Assembly: GCA_038891035.1 (NCBI GenBank)
Contig: JAWAEW010000003.1
Span: forward strand, 21,854-85,853
DNA length: 64,000 bases
Reading direction: 5' to 3'
Origin: UBA10161 sp038891035
GTDB lineage: Archaea > Micrarchaeota > Micrarchaeia > Anstonellales > Anstonellaceae
A program made the position numbers and the translations under genes. The first letter of the stretch is position 1; the number at the start of each line of letters is the position of its first letter. The notes beneath the pieces are model-generated. The model was not told the origin of the DNA, ran no database searches, and saw nothing but the letters and a program-made list of their open reading frames with translations. Shown piece after piece: positions 19,101 to 27,357 of the stretch.

Positions 19101-19312
19101 AAGGCAACATTCAGATGGTTTTCAATACACCCAAGAAAGGCAAAATGGCAAATACTGACGGCTTTAAAATACGGCGCACATGCCTTGAGCACAATATTCC
19201 ATGCATTACCTCATTCGAAGCTTGTGAGGCGTTGGTTGAAGCAATGAAAGCAGCACAGAAAAAGAAAATAAGTGTAATGAGGATAAATGAGTATGCATCT
19301 TTCAAGCAATAA
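16142..19312 (+). CDS. carB: Carbamoyl-phosphate synthase large subunit
   Basis: Makes carbamoyl phosphate from bicarbonate, ammonia and two ATP. The two homologous ATP-grasp halves are both complete: the first starts [22 protein letters not shown] and the second, from about residue 540, [20 protein letters not shown]. The C-terminal MGS-like allosteric domain covers roughly the last 120 residues. 1056 residues is typical. Start is GTG preceded by AAGGTGATG. The next gene (PLD family) begins inside its last 26 bases, implying coupling. Confidence 0.96.
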   Translation: [1056 protein letters not shown]

Positions 19313-19847
19313 AAAAGACCTAGCACTTGTAATTTTGCTTGCTTTCTGTGGAATTCTAATAGGGTATATCGCTTTCTTGCCAGCAATAAACTGCAGCTGC
19401 AATGCAACTGCAGAGCCGGTTTTTTCGCCAAAAGCACAAGACCAAATAATAGAATTTATCCGGTCCGCAAAAGAGTCGATTGATATACAGATGTATTTGC
19501 TGACATCTGAGGAAGTCATGCAAGAGCTTGTGAATGCAGCCCAAAAGGGTGTACAAGTGCGAATAATACTAGAACCGAGGGTTGAAGATGCAAGAAAGCA
19601 AAAAGTCTTTTCTTTGCTTTCTGCTGCTGGCTGCCAAGTAAGATGGGCAAGCCAATCATACAAGCTAACTCACAGCAAAATTATAATAGTAGATAAGAAG
19701 AGGGCTATTGTTGGCAGTATAAATCTTTCAAAAAGTGCCCTCACAGAAAACCGTGAAGTTGCAATCAAAATAGAGGGCAAGCCTGTTGATGAACTGATAA
19801 GGGTTTTTGAAGAGGATTGGAAAAAGGCAGTCATAAGCTCTTCTTAA
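19287..19847 (+). CDS. Membrane-anchored phospholipase D-family nuclease (single HKD)
   Basis: 186 residues: a hydrophobic segment at about 12-32 (signal anchor), a C-S-C pair just outside it, then one PLD domain with the HKD motif H-S-K-I-I-I-V-D-K-K-R-A-I-V-G-S-I-N-L-S at about 128-147. Single-HKD proteins of this size (Nuc/EndA type, mitoPLD-like) act as dimers on DNA or phospholipids; the substrate here is unknown. The domain would face the outside, hinting at degradation of external DNA or lipid. Start ATG 19287 (or 19293) overlaps carB. Confidence 0.8.
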   Translation: MSMHLSSNKKDLALVILLAFCGILIGYIAFLPAINCSCNATAEPVFSPKAQDQIIEFIRSAKESIDIQMYLLTSEEVMQELVNAAQKGVQVRIILEPRVEDARKQKVFSLLSAAGCQVRWASQSYKLTHSKIIIVDKKRAIVGSINLSKSALTENREVAIKIEGKPVDELIRVFEEDWKKAVISSS

Positions 19848-20113
19848 TTCTTTTTTGATGTAGATGCCTTGGGGCTCTTTTTCTTAGAAGCTTTCTTTTT
19901 CTTCTTGTGTGCATGCTTTTTGATTTCATCAAGCTCTATCTTGACAGATTTTTCGAAACTTTCCCTCCCCATTTTTTCTATCCGCTGGCTTTCTTGGCTG
20001 ATTTCCATTAGGCCCTCAGTTGAAAGATTGGCGTGCTTTAAAGAAAGGTTGAAAGACTTTGTTGGAACTTCTGCCTTTTGCTTTTCTTCCTTTTTTTCTA
20101 AAATTTCCTGCAT
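19844..20113 (-). CDS. Small lysine-rich protein with basic tail, unknown
   Basis: An 89-residue product from the ATG at 20113: acidic/charged N-terminal helix (E-I-L-E-K-K-E-E-K), a middle with S-F-N-L-S-L-K-H, and a C-terminal tail composed almost wholly of Lys, Ser and Ala, reminiscent of histone-type or ribosomal basic tails. No family recognised; nucleic-acid binding is a guess from charge. Its stop overlaps the convergent PLD gene by four bases (TTAA). A possible TATA element (ATATAAAAAG read on either strand) lies about 20 bases upstream. Confidence 0.5.
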   Translation of the reverse strand: MQEILEKKEEKQKAEVPTKSFNLSLKHANLSTEGLMEISQESQRIEKMGRESFEKSVKIELDEIKKHAHKKKKKASKKKSPKASTSKKN

Positions 20114-20201
20114 GGTAGAATTTCGGTGAAAAATATAAAAAGCGTGTGAGTGCAAAAATGGCACGGGATTTTTTAAATTACGATTAAATGGAGTTGAATT
20201 G

Positions 20202-21764
20202 ATGGAATGCAAGATCAAGCGGGCCCTTATTAGCGTTTGGGATAAGAGTGGCCTTTTGCCCTTTGCAAAAGGCCTTACAGATCTCGGAATAACTATAGTA
20301 TCTACAGGTGGAACCTCGAAGCACCTGCAAGAAAATGGGATCCCTACTAAAGAGGTATCTGAAATTACGGGATTTGCTGATCTATTTGAGGGGAGAGTAA
20401 AGACACTTCATCCAAAGATACATGGTGCCATCCTTTACCAAAGGGAAAAGGACGCACACGCTGTTGAGGCAAAGCAGCATGGAATAGAACCAATAGATTT
20501 GGTCGTAGTAAACTTGTATCCTTTCGAGCAAGTTGCTGGTAAGCAAGGTACGCCATTTAATCAGGCAATAGAGATGATAGATATAGGGGGACCAGCACTA
20601 ATTCGTGCTGCTGCAAAAAATTATGAATCCGTAACAGTGATAGTTGATCCGGCAGATTACCAAGAAGTGCTTGAGCTGATAAAAAGCAATGGTAGTGTCC
20701 CTTTGGAAAAAAGAAGACAGCTTGCAGTTAAAGCCTTTGCACGAACGAGTTCTTATGATGTTTCTATCTGCAAATACCTTTCTTCTTTTCAGCCTGTAGA
20801 CTTGTTTCCTGAGTTTTTGGAGATGCAGTTTGTGAAAGTATATCCTCTAAGATACGGAGAGAATCCAAGCCAGCAAGCTGCAGCATATAGAATTATAGGA
20901 AAAAGCAGCATATGCGATTCGAGGATTTATTCTGGAAGCAAACCAATGAGTTACAACAATTTTCTGGACGCAGACACCGCGTTTGGGCTAATAAGAGAAT
21001 TCAAAGATGAGATTGCAACGGTAATACTTAAGCACAACAATCCTTGTGGGGGGGCGCAAGGAAAAACATTGGTTGAAAGTTATCACAGGGCATACGCAGG
21101 TGATCCGTTATCTGCTTTTGGAGGCGTAATTGCTTTTTCAAGGAAAGTTGATGTTGAGACTGCAAAGGCAATAGGTAATCGGTTCATAGAGGTAGTGCTT
21201 GCACCTGGATATGAAGAAGAGGCAATAGAAATACTAAGACAAAAAGAAAGCAGAAGGATAATGGATGTTTCAAATATTTGGGATGCCAGCTTAGAGCGGG
21301 CAGTTAATTTCAGATATGTGACGGGAGGGATGCTTCTACAAGGAAGAGATCCGGGCATTTACGACAAGAGCGCAATAAAAATAGTTACAAAAAGAAAACC
21401 CACTGAAGCAGAGCTTGAAGATGCATACTTCGCAACAAAATTCTGCAAACACACAAAATCCAATGCAATTTCAATAGCAAAAGATTTACAGCTTATAGGA
21501 AACGGAGCGGGGCAGATGAGCAGGGTAGATGCAGCTATGATTGCCATCCAAAAGGCAAAAAGGTACGGATTTGACTTGAACGGTTCCACTGCCGCATCGG
21601 ATGCATTTTTTCCATTTCCAGACGGGATAGATGTGCTTGCTGCAGCTGGTGTGACATGCATTGTTCAGCCAGGGGGTTCAGTTAGAGACCAAGAAGTAAT
21701 AGATGTGGCGGATCAGTATGGAATAAGTATGATCTTTACTGGAAGAAGGCACTTCAAGCACTGA
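20202..21764 (+). CDS. purH: Bifunctional AICAR formyltransferase / IMP cyclohydrolase
   Basis: Catalyses the last two steps of IMP synthesis. The N-terminal MGS-like IMP cyclohydrolase domain begins K-R-A-L-I-S-V-W-D-K-S-G and continues to about residue 195; the AICAR transformylase domain follows with L-R-Y-G-E-N-P-S-Q-Q and the active-site K-H-N-N-P-C-G at about 277-283. Length of 520 is normal. ATG 20202 has GGAG eight bases upstream; a TTG three bases earlier is less likely. Many archaea use PurP/PurO instead, so a bacterial-type PurH is informative. nadM follows after 4 bases. Confidence 0.95.
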   Translation: MECKIKRALISVWDKSGLLPFAKGLTDLGITIVSTGGTSKHLQENGIPTKEVSEITGFADLFEGRVKTLHPKIHGAILYQREKDAHAVEAKQHGIEPIDLVVVNLYPFEQVAGKQGTPFNQAIEMIDIGGPALIRAAAKNYESVTVIVDPADYQEVLELIKSNGSVPLEKRRQLAVKAFARTSSYDVSICKYLSSFQPVDLFPEFLEMQFVKVYPLRYGENPSQQAAAYRIIGKSSICDSRIYSGSKPMSYNNFLDADTAFGLIREFKDEIATVILKHNNPCGGAQGKTLVESYHRAYAGDPLSAFGGVIAFSRKVDVETAKAIGNRFIEVVLAPGYEEEAIEILRQKESRRIMDVSNIWDASLERAVNFRYVTGGMLLQGRDPGIYDKSAIKIVTKRKPTEAELEDAYFATKFCKHTKSNAISIAKDLQLIGNGAGQMSRVDAAMIAIQKAKRYGFDLNGSTAASDAFFPFPDGIDVLAAAGVTCIVQPGGSVRDQEVIDVADQYGISMIFTGRRHFKH

Positions 21765-21768
21765 TTGC

Positions 21769-22335
21769 ATGGGATTGCCTACAGCATTGTTTATAGGTAG
21801 GTTTCAACCTTTCCACAATGGTCATTTTAATGCTCTAAAGTGGATTGCAGAAAGAAGCTCAAAGGTTATTGTTGCTATTGGGAGTGCACAAGAGGCTTTT
21901 AAGCCAAAAAACCCTTTTTCTGCAAATGAAAGGAAGAAGATGATACAGGAAGCCTTGAGCAAAAGCAAGCTGAAAAAAAAAGTTATCATTAGATTTCTCA
22001 CTGACATAGGCGATGATGAAAAATGGGTAGAACATGTAGATAAAAACCTGCCAAAGTATGACATTGTGTATTCTAACAACCCATTGGTTCGCAAGCTTAT
22101 GAAGAGGGCTGGAAAAAAAGTGGAGGCTGTACCGTTTTTTGAGAAAGAGAAATTCAATGCCACCAAAATAAGAAAGATGATAATGAATGGGGAGCCCATC
22201 GAGCATACAGTCCCAAGAGGCGTATATCAAATTCTAATTGAGCTTAGGGCCAGAGAAAGGCTGAACCAAATTGCAAAACCAAAAAGTTTCAGGCAAAAGA
22301 GGCAGAAGGAACTGCAGAAGAAATTGCTCGCCTAG
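21769..22335 (+). CDS. nadM: Nicotinamide-nucleotide adenylyltransferase (archaeal NadM type)
   Basis: Forms NAD from NMN and ATP. The nucleotidyltransferase signature G-R-F-Q-P-F-H-N-G-H is at residues 10-19, and the C-terminal N-A-T-K-I-R-K-M-I replaces the usual I-S-S-T-x-I-R. Length of about 170 is usual; this one adds about 20 basic residues (Q-K-R-Q-K-E-L-Q-K-K) at the end. That extension overlaps the convergent FKBP gene by 47 bases. Likely cotranscribed with purH. Confidence 0.9.
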   Translation: MGLPTALFIGRFQPFHNGHFNALKWIAERSSKVIVAIGSAQEAFKPKNPFSANERKKMIQEALSKSKLKKKVIIRFLTDIGDDEKWVEHVDKNLPKYDIVYSNNPLVRKLMKRAGKKVEAVPFFEKEKFNATKIRKMIMNGEPIEHTVPRGVYQILIELRARERLNQIAKPKSFRQKRQKELQKKLLA

Positions 22336-22921
22336 CAGCTTCGACCTTTTCCTTTGGTGCGGAAGGGGGAAATGAAACTTCAAATTTTCCATCTTTTTCT
22401 GAAACTGAGGCTTCAAGAGAAAGATATGAAAGGATGGACATTATCTTTTTCTTATCATCCGAAATCACCTCTAAAACCTTAAGCTTGTAAAGAAGAGACT
22501 CGCCTGCCATTGGATGGTTAAAATCCACAATCACGCGTCCAGAGCCAACAGATTTGATTTTTGCAAGTACTCCGTCCAAAGTCAAAACCATACCTGGTTT
22601 TGGCTGTATGCCTTGCTTTGAAAAATCAGAGTATGGTACAATACGCACGAGGCCAGGAATCCTGTTTCCAAATCCTTTTTCAGGTCGGACGAGGAAGTTT
22701 TCTTCTTTTCCAAGCTGGGCTGCACGGATTGCATCCTCTACCCCTTCCATTACACTTCCTGAACCAAATAGAACTAGCTTGGGCCCATATTTAGTATCTT
22801 TCTGGTAAATCCCAGACTCCTTTGCGACATTCTCGTCAGTGGTCTCAAAAACTTCTCCTGTCGAAACCAGAGAACCTGTATACTCAAGCAATACCAAGTC
22901 TCCTTTCTTAACTTCAACCAT
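22289..22921 (-). CDS. FKBP-type peptidyl-prolyl isomerase (archaeal long type)
   Basis: Prolyl isomerase and chaperone of the SlyD/FKBP group. The N-terminus K-K-G-D-L-V-L-L-E-Y-T-G-S and the later segment V-M-E-G-V-E-D-A-I with R-P-E-K-G-F-G show the FKBP core interrupted by the inserted IF domain (about residues 85-135); the segment D-F-N-H-P-M-A-G-E-S-L closes the FKBP part. A C-terminal domain of about 60 residues follows. No signal peptide, so cytoplasmic. ATG 22921 follows a GGTGG site; the 3' end overlaps nadM tail-to-tail by 47 bases. Confidence 0.88.
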   Translation of the reverse strand: MVEVKKGDLVLLEYTGSLVSTGEVFETTDENVAKESGIYQKDTKYGPKLVLFGSGSVMEGVEDAIRAAQLGKEENFLVRPEKGFGNRIPGLVRIVPYSDFSKQGIQPKPGMVLTLDGVLAKIKSVGSGRVIVDFNHPMAGESLLYKLKVLEVISDDKKKIMSILSYLSLEASVSEKDGKFEVSFPPSAPKEKVEAARRAISSAVPSASFA

Positions 22922-23003
22922 CCGAGTCCACCTTTTTTATATCTGCTTGTGCAAAGGGCTTTAAATAATCAGGAAAGGACTTTAAATTTATAGTGGTGAA
23001 GAG

Positions 23004-24155
23004 ATGAAAAAAGAAACCATCTATAAGTTATTTGCAATTGGGCTGGTTGCTCTGTTTATCATAGAAATGGCCGCCATAGGGATTTTGAACAGTGGAAGAG
23101 GCAGTGCACAGAGCAGCCAACAGAATGGAACTATTGCTGATGCTTTTGGAAGAGTGCATGATGAACTTACCCTGCTGCGCTATGAGCCCTATTTGATAGT
23201 GTCAGGTAGCCAAGAACAAATCGAGCAGGCAAAAAAGAGGCTCAGTGAAAAAAATCTTTCAATTTATTCGACGAAGATGAATGAGTTTACTGTAATTGGC
23301 CTGAATCAGTCCAACCATGTAGTTGAAGCAGCAGAGGAGATTGAAGGTTTAAACTTGACTGTATTGGCAACAGCAACGTTGGCTCTGCCTAACACTGTAA
23401 AGATTGAAAGCGATGCTGGCATTGTGCATGCCAAAGGAAGTAGCTTCAAAATACAACTTAAGCCAATCTATCAGGAAGGCTCAAAGATCTCAGCAAGTTT
23501 GATTGCACAAGTCCAAAATGGGCAGGTTGTTGCAGTAGGGTCGCTTATTTTTTTGCCAACAATATTAAGCGCAGAAGTAATCGGCAAGGTAGAAAAGATA
23601 AAAGATGAATTTTTGATTGCTGAAATTGCCTGGGAAGACAGAATCTTTGCAAAACAGATAGCGAAGCAAGAAGGAATTGCTTTCAAGGAAAAATCATACC
23701 TCATGGTAAAAAATGCCACTCCGGCACAGCTTGCTCAGATTAGAAATTTCGATTATGTGACTGCAGTACAAGAAGACATTATTAGCGTCAGCAATGATTT
23801 TGCCGGCAAGGAAAGAGCAATTTCTGATTTTGCTGCAGTCAATCTTGAGCCAATATTTCCAGCATCCGAGGCTTACTTCAAAAAAGGAGAAAACAGTAGT
23901 AAATTTGAAGAGATACTAAAGCAGAGTAATGTAAGTTTTCGTCTGAAAAACCAAACCAAAGTGCAAATTTTACTTCCAAGCAAAATTAATGTAGACGGGG
24001 AAGAGTATATAAATCCAACTCAAAACATCGAGCTTGAAATTGAAGCAGAAATGGAAGAGTTTAAAGTTTGGATTGAATTTGAGGTATCGGGAAACAGAAT
24101 CCAGCGAATAATTCAGGCCAAGCCAGTGCCATCAGAAAAAGATGCTGACAACTGA
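23004..24155 (+). CDS. Membrane-anchored extracytoplasmic protein, unknown function
   Basis: A 383-residue protein with one N-terminal hydrophobic segment at about 9-29, then an exported domain rich in Asn/Gln, Glu and short beta-type segments. I recognise no domain. Two segments (residues about 60-115 and 210-250) look like small alpha/beta units (for example L-I-V-S-G-S-Q-E-Q-I-E-Q-A-K-K-R-L) that may bind metal or pack as ferredoxin-like folds. TATA-like CTTTAAAT elements precede it. It is upstream of, and in the same direction as, the TPR-AAA gene, which has its own promoter. Confidence 0.6.
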   Translation: MKKETIYKLFAIGLVALFIIEMAAIGILNSGRGSAQSSQQNGTIADAFGRVHDELTLLRYEPYLIVSGSQEQIEQAKKRLSEKNLSIYSTKMNEFTVIGLNQSNHVVEAAEEIEGLNLTVLATATLALPNTVKIESDAGIVHAKGSSFKIQLKPIYQEGSKISASLIAQVQNGQVVAVGSLIFLPTILSAEVIGKVEKIKDEFLIAEIAWEDRIFAKQIAKQEGIAFKEKSYLMVKNATPAQLAQIRNFDYVTAVQEDIISVSNDFAGKERAISDFAAVNLEPIFPASEAYFKKGENSSKFEEILKQSNVSFRLKNQTKVQILLPSKINVDGEEYINPTQNIELEIEAEMEEFKVWIEFEVSGNRIQRIIQAKPVPSEKDADN

Positions 24156-24160
24156 TAAAT

Positions 24161-24170
24161 CTTTATAAAG
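24161..24170 (+). promoter_or_regulatory. TATA box for the TPR-AAA / PrsW genes
   Basis: CTTTATAAAG lies about 55 bases before the ATG at 24225; transcription would begin near 24192, leaving a leader with GCGGTGG (24214-24220) as ribosome site. Confidence 0.5.
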
Positions 24171-24224
24171 GTCAAGCGGGTTTCTATTTCTAATATGGAT
24201 TTCTGAAGGCTTAGCGGTGGAAGA

Positions 24225-25874
24225 ATGGGTACAAAACCAAATCCAACTGATGCAAGAACATACTACCATCGCGGCAATACATATTATGAAAAAGAAGATT
24301 ACGAAAAAGCAATAGAAGCATATAGTACAGCAATTATACTTAATCCAACTTTTTCTGAAGCATATTTCAACCGAGGGCTTTGCCATTATAACCTAAAAAA
24401 CTTTGACAAGGCAATTGCAGACTATACCAAAGCGGCAGAGCTTGATCCAAAAAACCCGGTGATTTACAATAACCGTGGCGATGCTTATTATCGCAAGCAG
24501 GATTTCAATGCAGCAATAGAGGATTATGACAGAGCACTTGCAATCAATCCGAAATACTTAAAGGCGTATTACAACCGTGGCCTTGCATACGCGTGCTTGC
24601 AAGATTACGAGAAGGCTGTCGAGGATTTCACAGAAGTAATCAAGCTGAATCCAAATTTTGCAGAAGCATATCATGTACGAGGGCTGGCCTATGATTATTT
24701 GAACCAGCTTGATAAGGCAATTGCAGACTATGACAAAGCAATTGAGTTGAACCCACAATTTACAGAGGCGATAAATCACCGTGAATCTGCAAAAAGCAGG
24801 CTTGCAAGTGGCGGAGGAACTCAGGCAGTTGGTGTGGATGGGCAGCAACAGGGAATAAATGCTGCAAAGCTTCTAAGCAAGCCTTCCATCAAATTTGATG
24901 CAGTGGCTGGAATGAAAAAGATGAAAGAGGAGATAAAAGAGGCTATAGTTTATCCTTTAATGAAGCCTGATTTGGCAAGAAAATACGGAAAGCTTGCAGG
25001 TGGTGGTATATTGCTTTACGGCCCTCCTGGCTGCGGAAAGACATTTATAATGAAAGCCGCGGCAGGAGAATGCCAAGCGAGTTTCATTAACGCTAAAATC
25101 TCAGATATACTAGACATGTATGTGGGAAATACCGAAAAGAATATCCATAATGTGTTTGAAACTGCACGCAAGAATGCACCGTGCATAGTATTTTTTGATG
25201 AAGTGGAAGCGCTGGGTGGCAGAAGAGAAGAAATGACACAATCTACTGCTTATATGAAAATGGCAGTCAATCAGATGCTTTACGAGATGGATGGAATTGA
25301 ATCGAACAATGAAAATGTCCTTGTTGTTGGTGCTACTAACGCACCTTGGGATGTAGACCCTGCACTAAGGAGAAGTGGCAGGTTTGGCAAGACTATTTTC
25401 ATACCCGAACCTGACTTTATATCGAGGGCAGAAATTTTAAAGCTGCATGTAAAAAAGGTGCCTGCAGCAAGCAATATAGCATTTTACAGGCTTGCACTTG
25501 CAACCATAGGATATGCCTCCGCAGACTTAAAAGCAGTGGTTGAAGAAGCCGCAGCCATACCTTGGAGAGAAGCATTTCACACCGGAAAGCAGAGAGCGGT
25601 CACAACTGCTGACTTCATCGCAGCAATCAAAAAGAAGAAATCTTCACTGCCACCTTGGTACGAACAGGCAAAAAAGCAGATTGGACAACAAGAAGAAAAG
25701 ACAGTTGTTGATGGCAAAGAGCACATCAAAATAACTGAAAGTAAGCTTGCCAGTGCAGAAAAGGAAGCTTTCAAGGATCTGCTTGATGTAATCAAGAGAA
25801 GAAATGAGCTATGGTATAAGATATACGTCTGGATCGTGCGGAATATAGGGCTTTATGTTCCAATACCGTTCTGA
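24225..25874 (+). CDS. TPR-AAA+ ATPase fusion
   Basis: The N-terminal half (about residues 8-190) contains five TPR units; after a Gly/Gln-rich linker comes a classical AAA domain of the Cdc48/Vps4/proteasomal ATPase type. Walker A G-P-P-G-C-G-K-T is at 266-273, Walker B I-V-F-F-D-E at 321-326 followed by V-E-A-L-G-G-R-R, sensor A-T-N, and the arginine-finger region R-R-S-G-R-F. The C-terminus ends in an amphipathic/hydrophobic stretch (W-Y-K-I-Y-V-W-I-V). ATPase residues are intact, so it should be active as a hexamer with TPRs as substrate or adaptor docks (inference). It runs into the PrsW gene with about 10 bases between stop and preferred start. Confidence 0.9.
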   Translation: MGTKPNPTDARTYYHRGNTYYEKEDYEKAIEAYSTAIILNPTFSEAYFNRGLCHYNLKNFDKAIADYTKAAELDPKNPVIYNNRGDAYYRKQDFNAAIEDYDRALAINPKYLKAYYNRGLAYACLQDYEKAVEDFTEVIKLNPNFAEAYHVRGLAYDYLNQLDKAIADYDKAIELNPQFTEAINHRESAKSRLASGGGTQAVGVDGQQQGINAAKLLSKPSIKFDAVAGMKKMKEEIKEAIVYPLMKPDLARKYGKLAGGGILLYGPPGCGKTFIMKAAAGECQASFINAKISDILDMYVGNTEKNIHNVFETARKNAPCIVFFDEVEALGGRREEMTQSTAYMKMAVNQMLYEMDGIESNNENVLVVGATNAPWDVDPALRRSGRFGKTIFIPEPDFISRAEILKLHVKKVPAASNIAFYRLALATIGYASADLKAVVEEAAAIPWREAFHTGKQRAVTTADFIAAIKKKKSSLPPWYEQAKKQIGQQEEKTVVDGKEHIKITESKLASAEKEAFKDLLDVIKRRNELWYKIYVWIVRNIGLYVPIPF

Positions 25875-25884
25875 GGTGCATGGG

Positions 25885-27351
25885 TTGAAAAGATTATTTT
25901 TTGGATTCATTTTTTTCTTGTTTGTGTTTGGCATCTCAGCTTCCACACTTGCAGATAATCTTGCTTCATTCGAGGAGGGACTGGACGCAAAAGTGTATGT
26001 GCCAAACATCACCTTTGCGCAAAACCCGCAGAACATCACAATAAAGGCAACCGTAACTAATCCCTTCCCTGAAGCAATGCCTTTTTACATATTGAGGCAA
26101 TCACCACAAGGCTGGGAAATAATCAAGCTTGGTGGAGCGATACCGCCGTCTTCTACAATGCAACTTAGTATTGAAGTTGAGCTTCAATACCAAAAGGAAA
26201 CCTTCCGAAAAACAAGATTTGCAATTGTTGGGAGAGGGCCGCAAGACAGACTTTATGGGCACTATTTTGAAATAAAAGAAAACTGGAGTGCGTACGAGAA
26301 ATCTATAAGGGACAGGCTCGGAATGGCTTTGACTATTTTTGTGCCTTTGCTTGGACTTTTGCTTGTAGTTTTAATTGCTTCATTGGCAGGCATAGTGTAC
26401 AAAGGCCAGCCAAGGAATTACCATTTGAATATTTTGCTTGATCAGCATCAGGATGAAAATTTTGATGAAAAAGTAGCAAATTTTGTAGTTCATCCATTTT
26501 TCATGTTGGTTGAAGTGACGTTAGTCGCCATATTGGCGCTTGTCATACTTGAAAGCATTGCACAACAGATCACTGAGCATGACGCATTACAGATACTGAT
26601 ACTCTCAGGTCTTGGGGCATTTGTTCTTCCTATCATATATTTCAGTGGGGCTTGGCTTCTTGAAAGGCACGAGGAAGGCAAGCCGATAAGGTTTTTTGCT
26701 GCAATGTTTACATGGGGGATGCTTGCTGCTTTCCTTTCTCTCTTGGCAAATTCACTTTTAGTCAGTTGGCTTGGTGGGGAAGCTACGAATATTTTGCTTG
26801 CAACCCTCCTATTTGCTCCACTTATAGAGGAAATCCTTAAAGGATTAGGCATTTTGTTGGCTTCTGGCCACAAAGAGTACAACGATACTCTTACTGGGCT
26901 TTTGATGGGTTTCAGCTGTGGCATTGGATTTGCATTTATAGAGAATTGGTTTTATTTTGCTGCAAAGATAAATCCGTTTGATATAGGTTTGCAGGCATGG
27001 GGAATGATGATGATATACCGTTCATTCTTTAACACAGTAGCACATGGATGCTTTACTGCTGCAATCTCTGCACCAATAGGATATTTGAAAAGTGTTCCAG
27101 GCCTGAGGAAGTTTGCACGCTTGGCTTTTGTGCCTGGGGTCTTTTTGGCAATAGTGCTGCATATCATTTTCAACTTGTCTGCATTGGCAGATAGCTTCGT
27201 GGTTGCAAGCCAACAAATTTCATTCTTCATATTTAATCCAATGCTAATAATAGTTCTTGTTGCAGTATTTTTCTTAGTGCTCGTGCTAGCAATAATTGAT
27301 GAGAAAAAGAGAAAGGTTGAACTTTCTATCTCCAAGGCAATCAAAAGGTGA
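25885..27351 (+). CDS. PrsW-family intramembrane protease with exported N-terminal domain
   Basis: Polytopic membrane protein with a signal-type hydrophobic N-terminus, an exported beta-rich domain of about 120 residues, and 8 or so membrane helices. PrsW signatures are present: E-E-I-L-K at 315-319, F-A-F-I-E-N with Glu at about 353, N-T-V-A-H-G-C further on and L-H-I-I-F-N, matching the metal/catalytic residues of PrsW glutamic-type proteases that release anti-sigma factors in bacteria. Possible starts are ATG 25855 (inside the AAA gene), GTG 25876 and TTG 25885; the last follows GAGGTG at proper distance and gives a clean signal peptide. Close linkage suggests it works with the TPR-AAA ATPase. 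Confidence 0.85.
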   Translation: MKRLFFGFIFFLFVFGISASTLADNLASFEEGLDAKVYVPNITFAQNPQNITIKATVTNPFPEAMPFYILRQSPQGWEIIKLGGAIPPSSTMQLSIEVELQYQKETFRKTRFAIVGRGPQDRLYGHYFEIKENWSAYEKSIRDRLGMALTIFVPLLGLLLVVLIASLAGIVYKGQPRNYHLNILLDQHQDENFDEKVANFVVHPFFMLVEVTLVAILALVILESIAQQITEHDALQILILSGLGAFVLPIIYFSGAWLLERHEEGKPIRFFAAMFTWGMLAAFLSLLANSLLVSWLGGEATNILLATLLFAPLIEEILKGLGILLASGHKEYNDTLTGLLMGFSCGIGFAFIENWFYFAAKINPFDIGLQAWGMMMIYRSFFNTVAHGCFTAAISAPIGYLKSVPGLRKFARLAFVPGVFLAIVLHIIFNLSALADSFVVASQQISFFIFNPMLIIVLVAVFFLVLVLAIIDEKKRKVELSISKAIKR

Positions 27352-27357
27352 AAAAAT

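Noticed and set aside
20181..20200. Further upstream TTG start of purH
   Set aside because: ATG 20202 has a GGAG site eight bases upstream.
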